Counted from the stretch's first letter, positions 14,137 to 23,430 are shown. The stretch: 64,000 nt of DNA from Janibacter sp. Soil728 (GCF_001428305.1 NZ_LMRZ01000005.1:438403-502402); one strand, 5' to 3'. Numbers and translations are program-made. The notes: generated from the sequence alone by a model not told the origin.

Positions 14137-15425
14137 GCCTGGCCGTCCTTGTCGACGAGGCCGAACCACTCGGCCGCGGTGTGCATGTCCTTGTCACCGC
14201 GCCCCGAGAGGTTGACCAGGAGCAGAGCGTCCGGGCCGAGCTCCTTGCCCACGTCGAGCGTCGCAGCGAGTGCGTGTGCGGACTCGAGCGCCGGGATGAT
14301 GCCCTCGGTGCGGCACAGCAGCTGGAAGGCGTGCATCACCTGATCGTCTGTCGCATAGCGGTACTCGGCTCTCCCGCTGTCGCGCAGGAACGAGTGCTCG
14401 GGCCCGACGCTGGGGTAGTCCAGCCCCGCCGAGATGGAGTGCGTCTCCAGCGTCTGCCCCTGGTCGTCCTGCATGAGATAGCTCATCGCCCCGTGCAGCA
14501 CCCCGGGCTCCGCGGTCGCGAAGCGAGCCGCGTGCCGGCCGGTGTCGATGCCGTCGCCGCCGGCCTCGACACCGATCAGGCGCACACCTTGATCAGTGAC
14601 GAAGCGGTGGAAGATCCCCATGGCGTTGGAACCGCCACCGACACAGGCGATCACCGCGTCGGGCAGGCGGCCGGTCAGCTCGAGGACCTGACCACGAGCC
14701 TCCTCGCCGATGATCTTGTGGAAGTCGCGGACCATCTCTGGGAAGGGGTGGGGCCCGGTGACCGTACCGAGGACGTAGTGCGTGTGGTCGACATTGGTCA
14801 CCCAGTCGCGCATGGCCTCGTTGATGGCGTCCTTGAGCGTCGCGCTGCCGTGCTCGACGGCGACGACGGTGGCGCCGAGGATCTTCATCCTCGCGACATT
14901 GAGGGCCTGCCGCTCGGTGTCGACCTTGCCCATGTAGATCGTGCACTCCAGCCCCATCAGGGCGGCTGCCGTGGCGGTGGCCACGCCGTGCTGACCGGCC
15001 CCGGTCTCGGCGATGACTCGCCGCTTGCCCATGCGCTTGGTGAGCAGCGTCTGGGCGAGGACGTTGTTGATCTTGTGGCTGCCCGTGTGGTTGAGGTCCT
15101 CACGCTTGAGGATGATCCGGGCGCCCCCGGCGTGCTCGGCGAACCGCGGGACCTCGGTGATGATGCTCGGGCGGCCGGTGTAGGTGCGGTGGAGGGTGGC
15201 CAGCTCGTCGATGAACTCGGGGTCGACCAGCGCCTTCTGCCGCGCCTCGTCGAGCTCCTCGAGCGCCGGGATGAGGGCCTCGGGGACGTACCGTCCGCCG
15301 AAGGCGCCGAAGCGTCCCGGCACGTGGACCTGTGCCGGGACGGACTCTGCCTGCTCGGTCCCTGCCTGCTCGGTCCCTGCCTGCTCGGTCCCTGGCTGCT
15401 CGGTGGTCATCTCGTCCTCACTCAT
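14133..15425 (-). CDS. trpB: Tryptophan synthase beta subunit
   Basis: A 430-residue PLP enzyme that condenses indole with serine to give tryptophan. The PLP lysine is K118 in [15 protein letters not shown]; the glycine-rich phosphate loop [10 protein letters not shown] and the C-terminal SGRGDKD are present. The catalytic core begins at [15 protein letters not shown] (about residue 37). The first 30 residues are an unusual GTEQA pentapeptide repeat encoded by a 15-bp tandem repeat. I use ATG 15425 because it overlaps the trpC stop (ATGA); an internal ATG at 15410 is possible and would shorten the tail by five residues. Confidence 0.96.
   Translation of the reverse strand: MSEDEMTTEQPGTEQAGTEQAGTEQAESVPAQVHVPGRFGAFGGRYVPEALIPALEELDEARQKALVDPEFIDELATLHRTYTGRPSIITEVPRFAEHAGGARIILKREDLNHTGSHKINNVLAQTLLTKRMGKRRVIAETGAGQHGVATATAAALMGLECTIYMGKVDTERQALNVARMKILGATVVAVEHGSATLKDAINEAMRDWVTNVDHTHYVLGTVTGPHPFPEMVRDFHKIIGEEARGQVLELTGRLPDAVIACVGGGSNAMGIFHRFVTDQGVRLIGVEAGGDGIDTGRHAARFATAEPGVLHGAMSYLMQDDQGQTLETHSISAGLDYPSVGPEHSFLRDSGRAEYRYATDDQVMHAFQLLCRTEGIIPALESAHALAATLDVGKELGPDALLLVNLSGRGDKDMHTAAEWFGLVDKDGQA
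15351..15401 (-). repeat. 15-bp tandem repeat in the trpB 5' end
   Basis: Three and a partial fourth copy of the 15-bp unit CTGCTCGGTCCCTGC (plus-strand reading) lie at 15351-15365, 15366-15380, 15381-15395 and 15396-15401. The third differs at its last base. On the coding strand they give repeated Gly-Thr-Glu-Gln-Ala in the N-terminal tail of TrpB. Because 15 is a multiple of three, copy-number change would keep the frame. Confidence 0.9.
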
Positions 15426-16213
15426 GCGTGGGTGGCCGCTTCGATCATGGACCGGACTGCGGTGGCTGGGTCGCCGCCGATCACGAGAGCCTCGCCGACG
15501 AGGATCGCATCGGCGCCGGCCCGGGCGAAGAGCGCTGCCTCCTCCGGCCCACGAACGCCGGACTCGGCGACGCGAACGCACGATGCGGGCACCAGCGGAG
15601 CCAGCCGGGCGAAGGTGTCGGTATCGACCGTCAGTGTCTTGAGGTTGCGGTTGTTGACCCCGATGACGGTGGCGCCCAGGTCGACGGCGCGGGCGGCCTC
15701 GGCCTCGTCGTGGACCTCGACGAGGCAGGTCATCCCGAGCGAACCGGCGAGCGCCATGAGGTCGGCCAGCCGACGGTCGTCCAGTGCCGCGACGATGAGC
15801 AGGATGATGTCCGCGCCGTGGGCACGGGCCTCCCACACCTGGTACTCGCTGACCATGAAGTCCTTGCGCAGGACCGGCACGTCGACCGCGGCACGGACCG
15901 CGTCAAGGTCCTCGAGGCTGCCGCCGAAGCGTCGCTTCTCGGTGAGGACGGAGATGGCACTGGCTCCCCCGGCCTCGTAGGCGCCGGCGAGCGCGGCAGG
16001 GTCGGCGATGTCGGCAAGGGCGCCCTTGCTCGGGCTGGCGCGCTTGACCTCGGCGATGACGGAGAGTCCGGGCCGGCGCAGCAGCGCCTCGGCGTCCCGC
16101 GGGGCGGGCATCCCGTCGCACAGCCGCTGCAGGCGCTCGAGCGAGGTGTGAGCCTCGCGTCCGGCGAGGTCTTCACGGACCCCTTCGATGATCTGGTCGA
16201 GGACGCTGGGCAT
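15422..16213 (-). CDS. trpC: Indole-3-glycerol phosphate synthase
   Basis: A 263-residue (beta/alpha)8 enzyme that closes the indole ring from carboxyphenylamino-deoxyribulose phosphate. The signature [13 protein letters not shown] (about residues 51-63) contains the catalytic Lys, and LRKDFMV, GVNNRNL and AESGV follow in order. Length is normal and there is no fused TrpF domain. It begins with ATG nine bases after the TIGR02234 gene and overlaps trpB by four bases. trpD and trpF are not in this window. Confidence 0.97.
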   Translation of the reverse strand: MPSVLDQIIEGVREDLAGREAHTSLERLQRLCDGMPAPRDAEALLRRPGLSVIAEVKRASPSKGALADIADPAALAGAYEAGGASAISVLTEKRRFGGSLEDLDAVRAAVDVPVLRKDFMVSEYQVWEARAHGADIILLIVAALDDRRLADLMALAGSLGMTCLVEVHDEAEAARAVDLGATVIGVNNRNLKTLTVDTDTFARLAPLVPASCVRVAESGVRGPEEAALFARAGADAILVGEALVIGGDPATAVRSMIEAATHA

Positions 16214-16222
16214 GCCGACAGG

Positions 16223-16813
16223 CTAGTCGACGCTCGGGTCGTCCCCGAGAGTGACCCGGTCCCAGTCGGAGTCCACGCGTTCGCCGCGCTGCCCGCTCAC
16301 CGAACCTGCGTCAGGATCCGTGACCGGGCGCTCGTACTTGCGGCCCAGACCACCCCACCGGCGACCACCCACGAGGCCCCCGACGAGGGCGAGCAGCAGG
16401 ATGAGTGCGGCGATGATCGCGATCCACGGCCAGGTCGTCGCCGACCCGGTGGCCTCGAGCGTCGCCGTCCCGCCGGAGTGGGTCGCCGCCGCCGTGCCGA
16501 GCACGTGCGGCGCGTCGACGATGGTGCGGATCGACAGGGCGGCCACCCCGACGGCGACGAGCCCCAGGATCGTCAGGGAGATCCAGCGCGCCACGCGACC
16601 GGAGGTGGTCGCCGCGATCGCCGCAGCCATCGCCACGAGCGCGAGGCCGGCCAGACCCGGAGCGGCCTCGGTGCCGAGTGCAGAGTCGCGCACCGGTCCG
16701 GCCACCCCGTCGACGGTGCCCGTGATCCACTCGGCACGGCCCGCGGCGAGCAGGATGATGCCGCCAGCGATCGCCAGCAGAACGACGACGGCCTTGCGGC
16801 CCAGCAGCCTCAC
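16223..16813 (-). CDS. Trp-operon-associated membrane protein (TIGR02234)
   Basis: A 196-residue protein with four predicted membrane helices: one at the N terminus (VVVLLAIAGGIILLAAG), a pair in the middle around residues 50-95, and one near residue 130-150 ending in GGLVGGRRWGG. It matches the actinobacterial TIGR02234 family, found between trpE and trpC and of unknown function; a role in tryptophan transport or sensing has never been shown. The GTG start overlaps the trpE stop as GTGA. The C-terminal tail is charged and probably cytoplasmic. Confidence 0.85.
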   Translation of the reverse strand: MRLLGRKAVVVLLAIAGGIILLAAGRAEWITGTVDGVAGPVRDSALGTEAAPGLAGLALVAMAAAIAATTSGRVARWISLTILGLVAVGVAALSIRTIVDAPHVLGTAAATHSGGTATLEATGSATTWPWIAIIAALILLLALVGGLVGGRRWGGLGRKYERPVTDPDAGSVSGQRGERVDSDWDRVTLGDDPSVD

Positions 16814-18381
16814 CGGACGCCTCCGACCGGGCGGATCGCTCGGGCGGACGCGACGGCGGCCAGGGCGCTACCGGCCTTGTGCACGGTCTCCTCCTGCTCG
16901 AGGCTCGGCACGGAGTCGGCAACGATGCCGGCCCCGGCCTGCACGTGCGCGACGCCGTCCTTGATCAGGGCCGTGCGGATGGCGATGGCCATGTCCATGT
17001 CGCCGTGGAAGTCGAGGTAGCCCACGACTCCCCCGTAGATGCCGCGACGACTGCGCTCGTACTGCTCGATGAGCTGCAGGGCCCGTGGCTTCGGTGCTCC
17101 CGAGAGGGTGCCCGCCGGGAAGGTGGCCACGAGGACGTCGAAGGCGTCGACCCCCTTCGCCATCTCCCCGACGACGGTCGACTCGAGGTGGATGACATGA
17201 CTGTAGCGACGCAGGTTCATGAACTCGACGCAGTCGACCGTGCCGGCCGTGCAGACCCGCTGGAGGTCGTTGCGACCGAGGTCGACGAGCATGACGTGCT
17301 CGGAGCGCTCCTTGGGGTCCCCGATGAGGTCCTCCTCGAGCTGCAGGTCGTGCTCCGGGGACTTGCCGCGCGGACGAGTACCGGCGATCGGGTGGGTGAT
17401 GGCCCGCCGGCCGGTGACCTTGACGAGCGCCTCGGGTGAGGAGCCGACGACCTCGTAGACCGAGCCGTCGGGGTGCGGCAGGCGGACGAAGTACATGTAG
17501 GGGCTGGGGTTGCTGCGGCGCAGGGCGCGGTAGACCTCCAGGGCATCGACCGGGCAGGGCGTGGAGAAGCGCTGGGACAGCACGACCTGGAAGACCTCGC
17601 CCGCGCGGATGTCCTCCTTTGCCTGCTCGACGATCTCCTCGAAGCGCTCGACGCTCACATCGCTGGTCACCTCGGTGCGTGCGGCAGCGGCCAGGTCGGG
17701 ATCGATGGTCGCCACGGTGCTGGGCGCCGGGGCGGCGAGCCGCTCGGTCATCGCGTCAAGACGCTCGACCGCGTCCTGCCATGCCTCCTCGACCCGCTCG
17801 TCGGTGTCGTCGTAGTTGACGACATTGGCCACGAGCAGGAGCGAGCCGTCGCTGTGGTCGAGGACCGCGACGTCGGTGGCCAGCACCATGCCCAGCTCGG
17901 GCACACCCAGGACGTCCGGGAGCACGGACGGCACCTTCTCCCAGCGGCGGACGGCGTCGTAGGAGATGGCGCCCACCATCCCACCGGTCAGCGGCGGCAA
18001 CCCATCGATCGGGTCGGTGGACAAGGCCTCGATGGTGGCGCGAAGGGCGGCGGTCGGGTCGCCGTCGGTGGGCACCCCGACCGGCGGCTCACCGATCCAG
18101 TGGGCCTGCCCGTCGAGCTCGGTGAGCGTCGCGCGGCTCTGCGCACCGATGATCGACCACCGCGACCAGACCCCGCCGTGCTCGGCAGACTCCAGCAGGA
18201 AGGTTCCCGGTGCGTCGCCAGCGAGCTTGCGGTACACCCCGACGGGCGTCTCGCCGTCGGCCACGAGACGGCGCACCACGGGCACCACCCGGCGATCGCG
18301 CGCGAGCACCTGGAAGGTGTCGAGGTCGGGCCAGGTGCGGCCGGGGGTCAGGTCGGGCACTGCGGTCTGCGCCTCGGTCAT
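16810..18381 (-). CDS. trpE: Anthranilate synthase component I
   Basis: A 523-residue chorismate-using enzyme that makes anthranilate with ammonia from TrpG. The chorismate-binding domain is clear: [22 protein letters not shown], the GSSPE motif, [32 protein letters not shown] and the C-terminal [11 protein letters not shown]. The N-terminal regulatory region contains LLESAEHGG, a version of the LLES feedback site for tryptophan. The ATG overlaps the hisI stop by four bases, tying tryptophan and histidine synthesis to one transcript. No leader peptide with tandem Trp codons is seen, consistent with trpE being internal in the operon. Confidence 0.97.
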   Translation of the reverse strand: MTEAQTAVPDLTPGRTWPDLDTFQVLARDRRVVPVVRRLVADGETPVGVYRKLAGDAPGTFLLESAEHGGVWSRWSIIGAQSRATLTELDGQAHWIGEPPVGVPTDGDPTAALRATIEALSTDPIDGLPPLTGGMVGAISYDAVRRWEKVPSVLPDVLGVPELGMVLATDVAVLDHSDGSLLLVANVVNYDDTDERVEEAWQDAVERLDAMTERLAAPAPSTVATIDPDLAAAARTEVTSDVSVERFEEIVEQAKEDIRAGEVFQVVLSQRFSTPCPVDALEVYRALRRSNPSPYMYFVRLPHPDGSVYEVVGSSPEALVKVTGRRAITHPIAGTRPRGKSPEHDLQLEEDLIGDPKERSEHVMLVDLGRNDLQRVCTAGTVDCVEFMNLRRYSHVIHLESTVVGEMAKGVDAFDVLVATFPAGTLSGAPKPRALQLIEQYERSRRGIYGGVVGYLDFHGDMDMAIAIRTALIKDGVAHVQAGAGIVADSVPSLEQEETVHKAGSALAAVASARAIRPVGGVR

Positions 18382-18764
18382 CGCGGCTCCCCCACGACAG
18401 CGCCGAGGTCACCCCCGGCGTCGAAGCAGGTGCGCTCCCCGGTGTGGCAGGCAGCACCCACCTGGTCGACCCGCACGAGCAGGGCGTCACCGTCGCAGTC
18501 GACCGCGACGGAGCGCACGTGCTGGACGTGTCCGGACGTGTCCCCCTTGCGCCAGTACTCCTCACGGCTGCGGGACCAGAAGGTCACCCGCCCGCTGGTC
18601 AGCGTGCGGTGCACGGCCTCGTCGTCCATCCAGCCGAGCATGAGCACCTCGCCGGTGTCGTGCTGCTGGACGATTGCGGCGACGAGGCCCGCGGCGTCGC
18701 GGCGCAGCCGGGTCGCGAGCTGCTCGGGCAGGGGCGAGGACGAAGGGGTGGACACCCTTCGCAT
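18378..18764 (-). CDS. hisI: Phosphoribosyl-AMP cyclohydrolase
   Basis: A 128-residue enzyme opening the purine ring of PR-AMP in step three of histidine synthesis. The characteristic [30 protein letters not shown] and zinc-ligand [10 protein letters not shown]...CHTGERTCF segments are all present. It is the stand-alone form, with HisE encoded separately upstream. I chose ATG 18764; a GTG at 18755 is an alternative. Its 126-bp upstream gap is shared with the divergent TIGR03085 gene and must carry promoters for both, although I see no convincing boxes. Confidence 0.95.
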   Translation of the reverse strand: MRRVSTPSSSPLPEQLATRLRRDAAGLVAAIVQQHDTGEVLMLGWMDDEAVHRTLTSGRVTFWSRSREEYWRKGDTSGHVQHVRSVAVDCDGDALLVRVDQVGAACHTGERTCFDAGGDLGAVVGEPR

Positions 18765-18890
18765 TCTGGCACTTCCACCTGTGACGACCACGAACCGCCC
18801 ACGCGATCACCCGTCAGGTCATCGCCCTTCGCGTCCGTGCGGGGTTACGCTGCACAGTCAGTCAGCAACTTCTCTCCTCCCGGAGGCCCG

Positions 18891-19529
18891 ATGATCCGCC
18901 ACGCCCGCGCCGAGCGCGCTGCCCTGTGCGACACCCTGCTGCAGGTGGGGCCCGACGCACCCACCCTGTGTGGGGACTGGACCACCGGGGACCTCCTGGC
19001 GCACCTCATCGTGCGGGAGGGCCGCCCGGACCAGGCCGCTGGGATCCTCGCCGCGCCGCTCGCGGGACGGACCGAGGCCGCGATGGCCGCGCTGCTGCGG
19101 GACAACGACTTCGAGACGCTCGTGGAGCGGCTTCGCAAGGGCCCGCCGCGCTGGCACCCGATGAGCCTCCCCCCGGTCGACGAGCAGGCCAACCTCGTCG
19201 AGATGTTCGTCCACCACGAGGACATCCTGAGGGCCGGCCTCGGTGCGCCGCGTCGTGCGCTGGACCCTGCGATGATCTCGGCGCTCGGCGACCGGCTCGC
19301 GGTCATGGCCAAGATGCTCTTCCGCAAGACCGCGGGCGCCGACCTCGAGATCGTCACGGCCAAGCGGCGCACGCGGATCGGCTCGGGCAAGGGACCCGTC
19401 GTGGAGATCCACGGTCGGCCGGGCGAGATCATCCTCTTCGGCTTCGGTCGCCAGGCCGTGGCCGAGGTCGAGCTCCTCGGGCCCCCTGAGACCGTCGAGA
19501 TCGTGCGCACCACCCCCTACGGCATCTGA
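18891..19529 (+). CDS. TIGR03085-type metal-binding, DinB/maleylpyruvate isomerase-like protein
   Basis: A 212-residue protein of the DinB-like four-helix family in the TIGR03085 branch restricted to actinobacteria. Conserved positions include the TLCGDWTTGDLLAHLIVREGRPD segment (metal-ligand His near residue 39) and the VHHEDILRA motif (His pair near residue 107), which would bind a metal. Relatives are mycothiol-dependent transferases, but no substrate is known for this branch. The ATG follows GGAGG. It is the only plus-strand gene between hisF and hisI, so it divides the histidine genes into two transcripts. Confidence 0.82.
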   Translation: MIRHARAERAALCDTLLQVGPDAPTLCGDWTTGDLLAHLIVREGRPDQAAGILAAPLAGRTEAAMAALLRDNDFETLVERLRKGPPRWHPMSLPPVDEQANLVEMFVHHEDILRAGLGAPRRALDPAMISALGDRLAVMAKMLFRKTAGADLEIVTAKRRTRIGSGKGPVVEIHGRPGEIILFGFGRQAVAEVELLGPPETVEIVRTTPYGI

Positions 19530-19564
19530 CCCGCCGGCGAGCCGCACCGGCGCCACCCAAGATC

Positions 19565-19586
19565 TGCATTGCCCTATGGCAATGCA
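19565..19586. repeat. Dispersed palindrome, copy 1
   Basis: TGCATTGCC and GGCAATGCA form a perfect nine-base-pair stem around loop CTAT. It follows the TIGR03085 stop by 35 bp and faces the 3' end of hisF. The same stem recurs at 19602-19631, 27687-27708 and 55981-56014. Termination is the likely role. Confidence 0.85.
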
Positions 19587-19601
19587 ACCTCCTGGGTGCC
19601 T

Positions 19602-19631
19602 GATCTGCATTGCCCTATGGCAATGCAGATC
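19602..19631. terminator. Dispersed palindrome, copy 2, between convergent genes
   Basis: The shared core (TGCATTGCC, CTAT, GGCAATGCA) is extended by GATC on both sides to a perfect 13-bp stem with a four-base loop. It lies 25 bp from the hisF stop and 72 bp from the TIGR03085 stop, the right place to end both convergent transcripts. There is no U-tract. Confidence 0.7.
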
Positions 19632-19656
19632 TGCGTGGAGGGACGAAGGGGGAGCG

Positions 19657-20445
19657 TCAGGTGGCGCGGCCGCGGCGCACGGGGTGACCCGTGGCGGCCA
19701 GCGCGTCCTTGACCGCACCGATCGAGACCTCGCCGAAGTGGAAGATGCTCGCGGCGAGGACCGCGTCCGCACCTGCCTCGACGGCCGGCGGCATGTGCGC
19801 CGCAGAGCCGGCCCCGCCGCTCGCGATGACCGGGATGCTCACCTCGGCGCGCACCGCACGGATGAGCTCGAGGTCGAAGCCGGCCTTGGTCCCGTCGGCG
19901 TCCATGGAGTTGAGCAGGATCTCCCCGGCCCCCAGCTGCGCCGCCCGCGCGCACCACTCGATCGCATCGATGCCGGTGCGGGTGCGACCCCCGTGCGTGG
20001 TGACCTCGAACCCACCTGAGAGCGAGCCGTCGTCGGTGGTGCGACGCCGCACATCGGCCGAGAGCACGAGGACCTGGGCGCCGAAGCGGTCGGCCACCTC
20101 GCTGATCAGCTCCGGCCGGTTGATCGCGGCCGTGTTGACCCCGACCTTGTCCGCGCCGCAGCGCAGCAGTCGATCGACGTCCTCGACGGTGCGCACGCCC
20201 CCACCCACCGTGAGGGGGATGAAGACCTCCTCGGCAGTGCGGGTCACGACGTCATAGGTGGTCGCTCGGTCGGAGCTGCTCGCGGTGACGTCGAGGAAGG
20301 TCAGCTCGTCGGCACCCTCCCGGCCGTACCGTCGGGCAAGCTCGACCGGGTCACCGGCGTCGCGCAGGTTCTCGAAGTTGACGCCCTTGACGACCCGTCC
20401 GGCGTCGACGTCGAGGCAGGGGATGACACGCACGGCGAGAGACAC
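19657..20445 (-). CDS. hisF: Imidazole glycerol phosphate synthase, cyclase subunit
   Basis: A 262-residue TIM barrel that, with HisH, converts PRFAR and ammonia to imidazole glycerol phosphate and [25 protein letters not shown] holds the first catalytic Asp; the second is in the VLSADV strand. [11 protein letters not shown] and the C-terminal IASGGAGS phosphate-binding loops are present. The start is GTG at 20445; the family normally begins just before RVIPCLDV, which fits. The 3' end is followed by two palindromes. hisH and hisA are not in the window. Confidence 0.96.
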   Translation of the reverse strand: MSLAVRVIPCLDVDAGRVVKGVNFENLRDAGDPVELARRYGREGADELTFLDVTASSSDRATTYDVVTRTAEEVFIPLTVGGGVRTVEDVDRLLRCGADKVGVNTAAINRPELISEVADRFGAQVLVLSADVRRRTTDDGSLSGGFEVTTHGGRTRTGIDAIEWCARAAQLGAGEILLNSMDADGTKAGFDLELIRAVRAEVSIPVIASGGAGSAAHMPPAVEAGADAVLAASIFHFGEVSIGAVKDALAATGHPVRRGRAT

Positions 20446-20485
20446 GAGGGCAGCCTACCGAGCCGGACGGATACGCTTCGGCGCG

Positions 20486-21049
20486 ATGTCGTCCCTCGAG
20501 CAGGTCCTGGCCCACGCCGACTCCGTCCCCCCGTCGTGCGGAGCGGTGCGCATCATCGCGCTCGACGGGCGCAGCGGCTCCGGCAAGACCTCGCTGGCCG
20601 GTGCCGTCGCCCGGGCATGGGACGCCCCCGTGGTGTCGATGGACTCGATCTACCCGGGCTGGTCGGGTCTGGCTGCAGCACCTCCCCTGCTCGTCACACA
20701 CGTCCTGCATCCGCTCGCCCGCGGCGAGCAGCCGGTGGTCCCCACGTGGGACTGGCTCGCGGACCGCCCGGGCCCACTCCTGTCCATCACGGTCGGTGAG
20801 CGGCTCGTCGTCGAGGGGTGCGGCTCGAGCGTCGGCGAAGCGTCAGCGCTGGAGGGCACGAGGATATGGCTCGACGGACCCGCCGAGCTGCGTCGTCAAC
20901 GCGCCATCGACCGCGACGGCCCGCTCTTCGAGGAGCACTGGGAGATGTGGGCGCAGCAGGAGGCCGCGCTCTTCGCCGCCGACCGCACTCGCGAGCGGGC
21001 CCACCTCGCCATCGAGATGTCTTCGGACACAGGTCCTAGCGGCCGATGA
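20486..21049 (+). CDS. P-loop kinase, uridine-kinase-like
   Basis: A 187-residue protein with Walker A motif GRSGSGKTS at residues 28-36 and a mid-protein VVSMDSIYPGW region that resembles the substrate loop of uridine kinases and related nucleoside kinases. The RIWLDGPAELRRQRAIDRDG segment looks like the lid region. The substrate cannot be named from sequence. The ATG at 20486 lies 40 bp from the divergent hisF start. Its last 14 bases overlap the end of the convergent PH-domain gene. Confidence 0.75.
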   Translation: MSSLEQVLAHADSVPPSCGAVRIIALDGRSGSGKTSLAGAVARAWDAPVVSMDSIYPGWSGLAAAPPLLVTHVLHPLARGEQPVVPTWDWLADRPGPLLSITVGERLVVEGCGSSVGEASALEGTRIWLDGPAELRRQRAIDRDGPLFEEHWEMWAQQEAALFAADRTRERAHLAIEMSSDTGPSGR

Positions 21050-21461
21050 GATCGGCGAGGCGCTGCGCCTCGTCGACGGACCCCGGACCATCGGATCGTT
21101 GGATCGCCATGACGGCGATGTCCATGCCGTCCGCCAGGTCGAGCCGGGGCCAGGGCATGCCCTCGGAGAAGCGCACAGCCGTGATCTCCTCCCAGGGGAC
21201 GAGCTCGCCCGGTCCGAGGTTGCGCACCCACAGCCCCTCGGCCGTGGGCCGCGCGTGGATCGTGGCGTAGCGGGTCATGAAGGCGGCGACGCCAGCACCG
21301 ATCAGGACGGACGTGACGCGATCCATGACGCCGAAGCGCTCGGGCAGCGCGATGGCCAGTCCGACCGAGCCCACGAGGATCGCCACCCCGAGGACGGTCG
21401 AGACGACTCGCCCTCGGACGGGCCGGAAGGTGGCGGCGCCCGCCCTGTCGGGCAGGGTCAT
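21036..21461 (-). CDS. PH-domain (bPH2-type) membrane protein
   Basis: A 141-residue protein with two membrane helices in the first 65 residues (VSTVLGVAILVGSVGLAIAL and VTSVLIGAGVAAFM) followed by a small bacterial PH-like domain: EGLWVRNLGPGELVPWEEITAVRF is typical, the same layout as PH proteins found beside hisG/hisE in many actinobacteria. Function is unknown. The ATG overlaps the hisG stop by four bases, so it is the last gene of the pnuX-hisE-hisG unit. Confidence 0.8.
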   Translation of the reverse strand: MTLPDRAGAATFRPVRGRVVSTVLGVAILVGSVGLAIALPERFGVMDRVTSVLIGAGVAAFMTRYATIHARPTAEGLWVRNLGPGELVPWEEITAVRFSEGMPWPRLDLADGMDIAVMAIQRSDGPGSVDEAQRLADLIGR

Positions 21462-22297
21462 AGTCGGCAGGCCGAGATCTCGGTGACGAGGATGGCCCGG
21501 GCGCCGAGGTCGTAGAGCTCGTCCATGATCCGGTTGGTCCGTCCGCGCGGGACCATCGAGCGCACAGCGCACCAGCGCTCGTCGTGCAGGGTGCTCACCG
21601 TCGGTGACTCGAGTCCCGGCGTGAGCTGCACGGCCTGCTCCACGAGCTCGGCGGGGCAGTCGTAGTCGAGGAGCACGTACTCGCGGGCGGTGACGACGCC
21701 CTTGATGCGGCGGTGGAGCACGTCGATGCCGCTCTCGCTGGCGTCGCTGCGGCGGATGAGCACTGCCTCGCTGCGCAGGATCGGCTCGCCGAAGACCTCC
21801 AGGCCCTGCTGCCGCAAGGTGGTGCCCGTCTCGACGACATCCGCGATGGCGTCCGCGACGCCGAGCGTGATGGCGGTCTCGACAGCTCCGTCCAGACGCA
21901 CGACCTCCGCGGTGACCCCCTTCGCCGCCAGGTGGTCACGCACGAGGCCGGAGTAGGAGGTCGCCACCCGTCGCCCGTCGAGGTCGGCTGCGCTGGTCGC
22001 CTCACCGGGACGGCCGGCGAAGCGGAAGGTCGATCCACCGAAGCCCAGCCCCATGACCTCGGTGGCGGTGGACCCGGAGTCCAGCAGCAGGTCGCGGCCG
22101 GTGATGCCGGCGTCGACCTGGCCCTTGCCGACGTACAGCGCGACGTCACGGGGACGCAGGTAGAAGAACTCGACGTCGTTGTCGGGGTCGGCGACGATCA
22201 GCTCCTTGCTGTCGCGGCGGACCCGGTAGCCCGACTCGCGGAGCATCTCGACGGCGGGCTCGGACAGCGAGCCCTTGTTGGGAACGGCAATGCGCAC
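21458..22297 (-). CDS. hisG: ATP phosphoribosyltransferase, long form
   Basis: A 279-residue HisG catalysing the first, feedback-regulated step of histidine synthesis (ATP + PRPP). RIAVPNKGSLSEPA at the start, the GITGRDLL segment and the PRPP-binding region are present. The last 75 or so residues form the HisG_C allosteric domain for histidine, so this is the long form and needs no HisZ. I chose GTG at 22297 with GAGAGGA upstream, ten bases after the hisE stop, rather than an upstream ATG inside hisE. Confidence 0.95.
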   Translation of the reverse strand: MRIAVPNKGSLSEPAVEMLRESGYRVRRDSKELIVADPDNDVEFFYLRPRDVALYVGKGQVDAGITGRDLLLDSGSTATEVMGLGFGGSTFRFAGRPGEATSAADLDGRRVATSYSGLVRDHLAAKGVTAEVVRLDGAVETAITLGVADAIADVVETGTTLRQQGLEVFGEPILRSEAVLIRRSDASESGIDVLHRRIKGVVTAREYVLLDYDCPAELVEQAVQLTPGLESPTVSTLHDERWCAVRSMVPRGRTNRIMDELYDLGARAILVTEISACRL

Positions 22298-22307
22298 GGC
22301 GGTCCTC

Positions 22308-22571
22308 TCAGAGGTGGGTGTAGACGTCCTCGACGGTGAGTCCACCGTCGATCATCAGCACCTGCAGGTGGTAGAGCAGCTGGCTGATCTCCTCGGCCAG
22401 CTCCTCCTTGCTCTCGTACTCCGCCGCCATCCAGACCTCGGCGGCCTCCTCCACGATCTTCTTGCCGATGGCATGGGTCCCGGCGTCCAACTGCGCCACG
22501 GTGCCCGACCCCTCGGGCCGCTCGGCGGCCTTGCGGGAGAGTTCGTCGAAGAGGGTCTCGAAGGTCTTCAC
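22308..22571 (-). CDS. hisE: Phosphoribosyl-ATP pyrophosphatase
   Basis: An 87-residue all-alpha MazG-like enzyme that removes pyrophosphate from PR-ATP, step two of histidine synthesis. The metal-binding motif [13 protein letters not shown] followed by the [13 protein letters not shown] helix is diagnostic. It lies 11 bp downstream of the pnuX stop, so it may be read from the riboswitch-controlled transcript as well as from a promoter of its own. Confidence 0.95.
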   Translation of the reverse strand: MKTFETLFDELSRKAAERPEGSGTVAQLDAGTHAIGKKIVEEAAEVWMAAEYESKEELAEEISQLLYHLQVLMIDGGLTVEDVYTHL

Positions 22572-22582
22572 GGGAGTTCAGC

Positions 22583-23296
22583 CTAGTTTGCCGGGGCCGG
22601 TGCGCTGTCCACGGGTTCACGGTCCGGACTCTCGGTGCGCGAGGCGCGCAGCCAGACGAAGAAGCCGTAGAGGACGAAGCCGGCATAGACGGCGTACAGG
22701 ACCGCGGTCGGCAGGTAGTCGCTGTGCCACAGCAGGGGCACGCCGACGAGGTCGACCCCGATCCAGATGAGCCAGAACTCGTTCCACCCCCGGGCCATGG
22801 CGTAGGTCGCGAGCAGCGATCCCATGAAGATCCAGGCGTCAGCGACGTGGTACCACCTCGGGGCCGGCCAGCCAGCGCCCAGCATCGAGAAGACCTGCTG
22901 CACGACCACGACCCCGATGACCATCGTCACCGCAAGGCCGACGCGCTCGGCCACGGTCGCCCAGCGAGGGGTGATCGCGTGCGCCTGACCCGAGTGGTTG
23001 GCCTGCTTGACCTGCCGCCAACGCCACCAGCCGTAGAGCGAGGTGATGATGAAGAAGATCTGCCGGGCGGACTGCCCGAAGAGGGGCGCCTTGTCATCGA
23101 CGCCCATCGTCACTCCGATGTAGACGAAGAAGAGGATCGCGTTGCCCACGATCCCGATGGGCCAGGCCCACACCTTGCGCAGCATCCCGCCGACGGCCGA
23201 GGCGAGACCGAAGGAGATCCCGATGACCTCCATGAGCGAGAGGCGGTAGCCAGCGATGTCGACGCCGGCCGAGTAGATCCATTCGATGATGGACAT
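22583..23296 (-). CDS. pnuX: PnuC-family riboflavin transporter (PnuX/RibM)
   Basis: A 237-residue membrane protein with about seven helices and the PnuC-family WAWPIGIVGNAILFFVYI and LYGWWRWRQ motifs. Plain homology would suggest nicotinamide riboside uptake. However, an FMN riboswitch lies 26 bp upstream on the same strand, and in actinobacteria the riboswitch-controlled members (PnuX, RibM) import riboflavin. I therefore assign flavin uptake, which is inferred from context. AGGA eight bases before the ATG lies next to a segment that can pair with the riboswitch 3' end, suggesting control of translation. hisE follows after 11 bp. Confidence 0.88.
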   Translation of the reverse strand: MSIIEWIYSAGVDIAGYRLSLMEVIGISFGLASAVGGMLRKVWAWPIGIVGNAILFFVYIGVTMGVDDKAPLFGQSARQIFFIITSLYGWWRWRQVKQANHSGQAHAITPRWATVAERVGLAVTMVIGVVVVQQVFSMLGAGWPAPRWYHVADAWIFMGSLLATYAMARGWNEFWLIWIGVDLVGVPLLWHSDYLPTAVLYAVYAGFVLYGFFVWLRASRTESPDREPVDSAPAPAN

Positions 23297-23321
23297 GCGT
23301 CGTCCTAGTCCGCGCGCGCCG

Positions 23322-23430
23322 CTCTCATCCGGACTTTGACCGTCGGCCCCGGAGTTCTGGACCGGAGTTCACCGTCTGCCGAGGCAGCCGGGTCGCGGGC
23401 TCTCACCGCCGGTGCGGAATCTCACCGCGT
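23322..23430 (-). promoter_or_regulatory. FMN riboswitch (RFN element)
   Basis: On the minus strand the conserved blocks appear in order: GGTGAGATTCC, ACCGGCGGTGAGAGCCCGCG, a variable stem (CTGCCTCGGCAG), ACTCCGGGGCCGACGG and TCAAAGTCCGGATGAGAG. These match the RFN aptamer that binds flavin mononucleotide and turns expression off. Downstream, CGGAC just before the AGGA ribosome binding site can pair with GTCCG of the aptamer's 3' end, so a translational switch is likely; no U-tract terminator is seen before the ATG. Confidence 0.9.

Noticed and set aside
18382-18890. Tryptophan attenuator with leader peptide upstream of trpE
   Set aside because: trpE is internal and overlaps hisI; no short frame with tandem Trp codons and no attenuator hairpins are seen in the gap before hisI.
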